Shown: positions 7,776 to 8,363 of the stretch, piece by piece | Layout of the letters: each line of letters opens with the position of its first letter | Position numbering within the stretch: the first letter of the stretch is position 1 | From: Bacillota bacterium | GTDB lineage: Bacteria > Bacillota > Dethiobacteria > DTU022 | Assembly (NCBI GenBank): GCA_012510625.1 | Contig: JAAZHP010000166.1 | Coordinates: forward strand, 1 to 8,363 | DNA length: 8,363 nt | Direction: 5' to 3' | Position numbers and translations under genes: made by a program | The notes under the pieces: generated by a model | Databases searched by the model: none | What the model was told of the DNA's origin: nothing | What the model saw: only the letters and a program-made list of their open reading frames with translations

Positions 7776-8164
7776 TATACAGTTGCACCTCTCTTCATGT
7801 AGCTGCTTCCCAAATTTAATCTATATTGCATGGCTGATTTGCGCAAAATGCAAATTAATTGCCCTGTCGCTAATTCTCGGAAAAAGTGGGCTTTACATAC
7901 ACCTAAGGAAACCCCCACAAAGCGCACTAAGCCAAATCTGAAAGCGGAATGGTTTTTCCACACGATTACCGTCGATAATTGTGCTTGCGCTTGTACCAAA
8001 CTTTTCCTTGCTTACATAATAATACCTGTATTGCACAAGCATGATGGCCATGTAATATCTTTCTAAATTAACATGCCAAGTAATCATATGAATAATACTC
8101 CGGTTTGGGTGGGCTTGATACTTTTTTCGTTTAATTCTAGAATTGATATTTTTACAATAGAGTG
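7776..8164. other. Gene-free spacer between two gene remnants
   Basis: No protein in any frame here resembles a known family or has a good start signal. Several overlapping short frames on both strands look like chance openings, with low-complexity or cysteine- and tyrosine-rich translations. The left part holds the upstream region of the amidotransferase remnant. A perfect 12-base palindrome, AATTCTAGAATT, lies at 8133-8144, about 20 bases beyond the stop of the AraC remnant, but it has no T-run that would mark it as a terminator. The stretch may contain debris of deleted sequence, which cannot be decided from the window. Confidence 0.5.
7820..7846 (-). promoter_or_regulatory. Candidate promoter of the amidotransferase remnant, with a palindrome
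   Basis: On the minus strand TTGCGC (7846-7841) and TATAGA (7825-7820) could serve as -35 and -10 boxes with a 15-base spacer, placing the transcript start about 35-40 bases before the ATG at 7775. The -35 overlaps a perfect palindrome, TTTGCGCAAA (7838-7847), which lies between inverted arms TTGCAT (7826-7831) and ATGCAA (7848-7853). That layout would suit an operator. The spacing is short and no regulator is known. Confidence 0.25.
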
Positions 8165-8239
8165 CTAGATCTGCTTTTTATACTCTGTAGGAGATACTCC
8201 GGTCTTTTCCTTGAAGATACGCGAGAAGTAACTGAGGTA
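8165..8239 (-). pseudogene. 3' remnant of an AraC-family transcription regulator
   Basis: The minus-strand frame ending at the TAG at 8165-8167 gives YFSRIFKEKTGVSPTEYKKQ, the classic end of the AraC/XylS DNA-binding domain: the recognition-helix stretch YFSR.FK followed by G.SP.EY. Only about 22-24 residues of a normal 250-300 remain. The sequence further upstream in the same frame no longer resembles AraC. It coincides with the terminal repeats of an insertion sequence, so the insertion separates this tail from the rest of the gene, which would lie outside the window or be lost. The remnant cannot function. The exact junction is somewhere between 8233 and 8240. Confidence 0.75.
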
Positions 8240-8287
8240 TAGATCGTAAAATAGAATTGATCCTAGATCGTCAAGTAAAACTGATCC
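8240..8287 (+). repeat. Two adjacent 24-base terminal repeats of the insertion sequence
   Basis: Copy one is 8240-8263 and copy two is 8264-8287, with no gap. Both begin TAGATCGT and end TGATCC, and they agree at 20 of 24 positions by direct comparison. Known IS21 ends carry such multiple repeats as transposase binding sites, so that role is inferred here. Confidence 0.75.
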
Positions 8288-8336
8288 ACCTGTGATAAAA
8301 TCTCCCCTGAAAAGGGGGAAAAAAGAGGTGGTCAGT

Positions 8337-8363
8337 ATGTACAAATGGCAGCGCATTAAGGCA
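8337..8363 (+). CDS. istA: IS21-family transposase (IstA type), first nine codons only
   Basis: ATG at 8337 follows an AGAGGTGG ribosome binding site (8324-8331) at 5 bases. The nine visible residues, MYKWQRIKA, match the start typical of IS21-family IstA proteins, which continue into a helix-turn-helix and later a DDE catalytic core. The rest is outside the window, so it cannot be judged whether the gene is intact. The upstream repeats and the interrupted AraC gene support the call independently. The gene symbol is used in the generic family sense. Confidence 0.65.

Larger units (their letters stand above)
8233..8363 (+). mobile_element. Left end of an IS21-family insertion sequence, cut by the window edge
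   Basis: The element is recognised from the start of its transposase (at 8337) and from repeated terminal sequences at 8240-8287, a hallmark of IS21 ends where the transposase binds several copies. IS21-type elements usually begin 5'-TG, and a TG lies at 8233-8234, exactly where similarity to AraC fades, so it is taken as the probable end. A short hairpin (TCCCC at 8303-8307 with GGGGA at 8315-8319) precedes the transposase ribosome binding site and could limit read-through translation. The second gene (istB-type ATPase), the right end and the target duplication lie beyond the window. Confidence 0.65.

Noticed and set aside
7830..8087. Overlapping short frames on both strands in the spacer
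   Set aside because: They overlap each other, lack ribosome binding sites and give translations with no recognisable domain.

Overview
The window is dominated by two long, tightly coupled plus-strand genes that fill positions 412 to 7523. Their surroundings look like a degraded, mobile-element-scarred accessory region. The organism is probably a moderately GC-balanced anaerobic Firmicute of the Clostridia type. That rests on a strong GGAGGTG ribosome binding site in front of a TTG start, AT-rich spacers between genes of roughly 50-60% GC, and an IS21-type transposase start of a kind common in that group. It is an inference, not a demonstration.

Layout: 1-411 is an AT-rich leader with no convincing gene. 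It holds a cluster of TGTCA/TGACA motifs and the control region of the operon. 412-6237 encodes a protein of about 1941 residues: a long helical N-terminal half with a coiled coil and an acidic linker, an unidentified alpha/beta domain, an intact P-loop ATPase of the STAND/AAA type, a winged helix, a second ATPase-like domain that has lost its nucleotide-binding motifs, and a C-terminal winged-helix-like end. 6234-7523 overlaps it by ATGA and encodes a 429-residue protein. Its N-terminal half looks like a P-loop fold without Walker motifs. Its helical C-terminus carries an Arg-Asn-x3-His motif (R400 to H405) typical of HEPN ribonucleases.

Downstream, on the minus strand, lies the 5' end of a class II glutamine amidotransferase gene (7574-7775) with a good start and catalytic Cys2. 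It is frameshifted by one base and truncated. Next is a gene-free stretch, then the last two dozen codons of an AraC-family regulator (8165 to about 8239). That gene is cut by the left end of an IS21-family insertion sequence, which has two exactly adjacent 24-base terminal repeats and the first nine codons of its transposase at the window edge.

Working hypothesis: the two large genes form one functional unit. The giant ATPase would act as a sensor or switch and the smaller protein as a partner or RNA-cleaving effector, as in NTP-dependent conflict (phage defence) systems. The P-loop ATPase and the coupling are seen directly. The HEPN reading rests on one motif, and the defence role is inferred from architecture and context. 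I do not recognise the pair as a named system.
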